Below, piece by piece: positions 60,696-64,000 of a stretch of DNA of 64,000 nt. The stretch is from assembly GCF_050624435.1 (NCBI RefSeq), contig NC_134531.1, positions 257,252,812 through 257,316,811 of the forward strand, written 5' to 3'. The position numbers and the translations under genes were made by a program. The DNA is from Tenrec ecaudatus. Its lineage: Eukaryota; Chordata; Mammalia; Afrosoricida; Tenrecidae. The notes beneath the pieces were generated by a model that saw only the letters and a list, made by a program, of their open reading frames with translations, searched no databases and was not told where the DNA came from. The stretch's first letter is position 1; the number at the start of each line of letters is the position of its first letter.

Positions 60696-60859
60696 CAGGG
60701 GAGAATGCGAACGCAGTCCCCTAATGCCACAAGTTATGCAGTCGAGTTTCCCGCATTTGGGAAAATCGCAGGGGTCAGCACATCCGGAGTGTAATGGAGA
60801 AGCCTCGCCCTGGGAAAAACCCCTTCAGGATCATGGCGTCTCCCCTGCCAGGTAAGTAT
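60696..60859 (-). pseudogene. RNU1: U1 snRNA pseudogene, full length (164 nt)
   Basis: The minus strand begins ATACTTACCTGGCAGGGGAG at 60,859, identical to the start of U1 snRNA including the ACTTACCT that pairs with 5' splice sites. It ends in TCTCCCCTG at 60,696, so it spans the normal 164 nt. Internal blocks TCCGGATGTGCTGACCCCTG and GGGAAACTCGACTGCATAA are intact. Changes occur in stem-loop I, near GCTTATCC, in the loop IV region, and in the Sm-site region (AACTTGTGG instead of AATTTGTGG). No proximal sequence element is evident upstream, and an A-rich stretch with (GTT)n follows the 3' end on that strand, so this is a retroposed copy. The plus strand shows a false splice-donor-like CAG/GTAAGT made by the U1 start. 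Confidence 0.93.
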
Positions 60860-61779
60860 GAAACAGCAATTCTTTACGAAAGCAAAAATCCTAATCTTTC
60901 TCAGAAGGAGCCATTGGTCTTTCCAAACTGCTGGCCTGTGGTTAGTAGCCCAACTGTACCCATTAGGCCCCTCCAGGTCCGCATGCACTGTGTCTCAGAT
61001 CTGTCATGACCCACAAGTAATAAAATGAGGTGATCAAGATTCACTAACTCATTTCCAAGAGGAACAGTTGCTACTCAAAGTTAATAGTTTGCAAACTGAA
61101 ACACTGAATGCAAACAATCTACAATCACACTGCGGATGATTCAGGATTAACCTTTGGCTAGGAAATATTTTTTATCACTGTGGGAAAAAATGTGGAAAGA
61201 TTCTAGCTAGTTGGAAAATTGTATTACAGTCTTACTATTTCTTCATTATTTGACAAATAGTCCAAACTTACATAGGACTGTGGTACAAAAACATTGTAAA
61301 TAACAGTCATACATACTTCTGACATTTATAGTTCTAATAGGCTTAAACATCTGTCTTAATATAGCTACTGGCTGAGTTGAATCAATAGACAAAGATGCTG
61401 TATTGGCAGGCTTTCATGTTGCTAGGAAAATTACTAACAATGAAATTGACCATATAAGTCTAGAGTAGCATATTTATATTGTCTTCAGGTTGTAATTTTA
61501 AAATTCTATAAAGGCTTAAAATAGTTCATGTTGATCATGCCAAGCATGGTGAGGAAATTTATATATATAATCTTTTAAGATATATATAATCATTTAAAAT
61601 ATACATATCTTTTAAGATATATCTTAATATATATCTTTTAAGATATTTATTTATAGTGCTTTTATTAAATCTATAAACAATTTTTAGGTAGGATTATTAA
61701 GCCAAAAATGGAAAATAAATTAATGTATTATCATGTAAAACATGCACATTATATTACTAAACCGACTCGTCACAGTAGT
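60860..61779. other. Unique AT-rich sequence with a palindromic AT tract
   Basis: No gene was seen. At 61,560-61,660 the unit ATCTTTTAAGATAT and its variants repeat several times, each a perfect or near-perfect short palindrome. Confidence 0.55.
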
Positions 61780-63560
61780 TGCTATTGTTAGGTACCATTG
61801 AGTCAATTTGAACTCCTAGCCACCTACTGTACAAGAAAACAAAGCGCTGACTGGGCCTGGGACATTCTCACAACTGTTGCTATGTACAGTCTAGCATTGC
61901 ACCCATGCTATCAAACCATCTGGTTAAGGGTCTTGTTCAACACCCTTCTACTTTAACATGCATGATGACAATTTCCAGGGCAGGTTTCCTCTGATAATAT
62001 GTCCAAAGTAAATGAGAAGAAGTCTCATTATCTTTGCTTCTAAGGAACACTCTGGCTGTACTTCTTCCAAGCAGCGCATTTACTTTGATTTTTATGTGTT
62101 CTTCCTCAAACACTGTCCAACGTGCACGTGCATATGAGGTATGCCTGAAATAGCATAGCTTGGCTCAGGCATATCTTAGTGCTCACAGTAACACCCATAC
62201 TTTTCACCACTTTAAAGATGTCTTGTGCAATAGATGTATCCAATGCAATGCGTTGTTCTTTTTACAGCTGTACTCACAAGCATTGACTGTGCATCCAAGA
62301 AAGATGATATCCTTGATCATTTCAAGTTATTACTATCCCATCACACTCAGGATTGTCCTTAAAAGTAGATCTTAAAATGTCCTTTTTTTCTGATGAATGT
62401 GGCCAATTCCTCTTGCATTTGTCAGTCCTATACGATTGTCTGATTTAACTTAGCTAATACCAGTTCAATTCACCCCATGAAAGAGCAGGATAGTCTTTAT
62501 ACAGTCCATTTCATTTGTGATCAATTCCAAATTTCCTGGATTCATATTTCAGACATTCCAGTTATAAATAATTAAAACAATGCCATTGTTTTATTCCTCA
62601 CTTTTCATCGCACCCCATCAGCAAATGAATGTCCTGAAAAAATTACTTCACACACGCCGTTATAGATGACAGTACTTTGAGAAGGCAGCTCTTCCTCAGA
62701 CTTATTGTGAGTGCACGATAGGTTTACTGTGCCAACTAGACTCCAGTAGAAACATGTGTGCAGAGTGTACTAAGGTCACAGGTTGATGAGGATGACTGAG
62801 ATAAATGGCTCTCCAAAGCTGGCTTCTTCCTTTCTTTCCCCCTGGTGAATGGACCAATGCACTGCTGCCTGATGCAAAGCTAGTCCTTTACCTCAACCGT
62901 GTGCTGTGCTACGTATGGGCTGGGCCAACCCATCAATCAAGTCACCTTGCCATGCATGGCAAGAGCTTGAGGCTCCACTGGGACCTGCTTCTCTAAACTG
63001 TGCTACTGGCTTCTGCTAGCACCAAGTTCTAATTTTTCTGCGATTGCCACCTTACCATGCCATGTCTGCTGTTGTGGATGGACTCTGTTCATCTTACCTG
63101 AGGGCAGATTCCAGTCTGTTTCCTTGACCTGGCCCAGCAATATGTGTGAGTTGAAGGACCTTCAGTATATTAACTGTTCAAGGAAAGTGAGTTGAACTAA
63201 GCCCTCTGTACTACTATGTACTATATATATATTCATAAGGATCCAAGTTTTGTTTCTCTAGAGAACCCTACAGAAGGTCTTCTGATCTGAAGAGCTCATC
63301 TTCTGGCACTATCTCTGAATGTTCTGCTGCTATTCATGGCGTGTTCACTGTATGACAATGTTCTGCTGTTACTAGTAAGGCTTTCAGTGGCTAATTCCTC
63401 AGAAGGGGATGGCTTATTTTTTCTTTGGAATTTGGTCTCAATCGTAAGCTTTGTTGAAACCTGTTCATTTTGGGTGATCCTGCTGGTATTTGAAATTTCA
63501 GTGGCAGAGTTTCCAACTTTACAGAAACACAAAAACCAACACAGTACAACAAACTGACTG
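61780..63560 (-). mobile_element. RTE LINE, minus strand, internally deleted and split by an LTR
   Basis: 3' end words GTTAGGTACCATTGAGTCAA (61,790) come first, then ATAATATGTCCAAAGTAAAT and GGAACACTCTGGCTGTACTTC (3' coding side). From about 62,400 the sequence jumps to the 5' region of RTE, including TCATCTTCTGGCACTATCTC (63,297) and GGTATTTGAAATTTCAGTGG (63,484). The central RT region is missing. An LTR interrupts it at 62,712-63,272. Confidence 0.78.
62712..63272 (+). mobile_element. Solo LTR, ERVL-type family B
   Basis: Begins TGCACGATAGGTTTACTGTGCC and ends TTCTCTAGAGAACCCTACA, like the minus-strand LTR at 47,759-48,306. The interior has CACCTTACCATGCCATGTCTG. Flanking 5-mers do not match clearly. 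No internal viral sequence. Confidence 0.68.
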
Positions 63561-64000
63561 TGGGAATATTCATGAATTCCTCGTGAATCACTTTATAGTA
63601 CTTACTCCACCATAATTTCACAGAATACACCAGAAGTCTAAAGGATCCCTGGTAGTTCAGTGGTTCAAGTCGTTCAGTTGTTTCAAAAAAGAAAAAAAAG
63701 GGGGGGAAAGTATGGCATTTTGCTTGTTTTACAGTGTCAAACTACTGGGGAAATTTTAATGTTAATTTCCTACTAATATTACTCTTCAAATGGTTAGAAT
63801 AATAAATTTTAAAAACTATATAATACAGTTTTTCCTTGATAAGTAACACTAGGTTTTAAAATTAAGTAAAGATGTGTCATAAAGCTAAGGTGTATGTGTG
63901 TGCTGTATGATGGGATAGAATTAATGTAAAGACCATGGATACAGTGAACTAGATACTGCCTATCATTTCAGTTTTAATTGTTATTAAAAAATACAAAGCC
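63561..64000. other. Unique AT-rich sequence with an AfroSINE head fragment
   Basis: No gene was seen. 63,644-63,690 (GGATCCCTGGTAGTTCAGTG, then GTTCAAGTCGTTCAG) is the first part of a plus-strand AfroSINE, followed directly by an A-rich then G-rich run at 63,686-63,709. Confidence 0.55.

Noticed and set aside
60838-60858. Exon with a CAG/GTAAGT splice donor on the plus strand
   Set aside because: The donor-like string is the complement of the U1 snRNA 5' end, which pairs with donors by nature.

Overview
This 64 kb window is mammalian, AT-rich, intergenic or intronic DNA from an afrotherian. I see no functional protein-coding exon. It is dominated by RTE (BovB-like) LINEs, L1 LINEs with very long 3' UTRs, tRNA-derived AfroSINEs and ERVL/MaLR-type LTRs. 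The AfroSINE plus RTE combination points to Afrotheria. A SPIN-like hAT element at 36.4-36.6 kb and mariner remnants point to a tenrec-like species, because SPIN is known from tenrec among afrotherians. The species call is inference.

Layout. 1-15,058 is a large inverted repeat. The left arm (1-2,161, cut by the window start) and the right arm (12,898-15,058) are reverse complements with no indel in everything I compared; paired coordinates always sum to 15,059. Each arm carries an RPS18 processed pseudogene. It is full length on the right and cut off at the inner edge on the left, where a young 5'-inverted L1 begins. The 10.7 kb spacer holds L1 3' UTRs, three RTE fragments, two LTRs and old unique sequence. 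15.1-19.8 kb holds an L1 fragment and a nearly full-length RTE split by an L1. 19.8-24.2 kb is mostly unique. 24.2-33.5 kb holds a young plus-strand L1 (ORF2 end plus a 3' UTR with a 247-bp tandem duplication) next to an older minus-strand L1 containing a solo LTR with a perfect 5-bp target duplication. 33.8-39.1 kb holds a mariner relic, an 81-bp MITE, two LTRs, AfroSINEs and the SPIN-like element. 39.2-50.7 kb is a nested set: an RTE interrupted by an 8.6 kb L1 (about 16-bp target duplication), itself interrupted by an ERVL-type pol fragment and LTR. 52.4-55.0 kb is RTE with an AfroSINE. 55.6-56.6 kb is a TIMM22 retrocopy with one frameshift. 57.3-60.3 kb is a minus-strand L1. 60.7-60.9 kb is a U1 snRNA pseudogene. 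61.8-63.6 kb is an RTE split by an LTR.

The window records layered retroposition rather than a gene system. Reverse-transcriptase elements supplied the bulk, and L1-type machinery probably also made the RPS18, TIMM22 and U1 copies. The most unusual structure is the apparently identical inverted repeat. It is either a recent inverted duplication, a palindrome kept uniform by gene conversion, or an assembly artefact.
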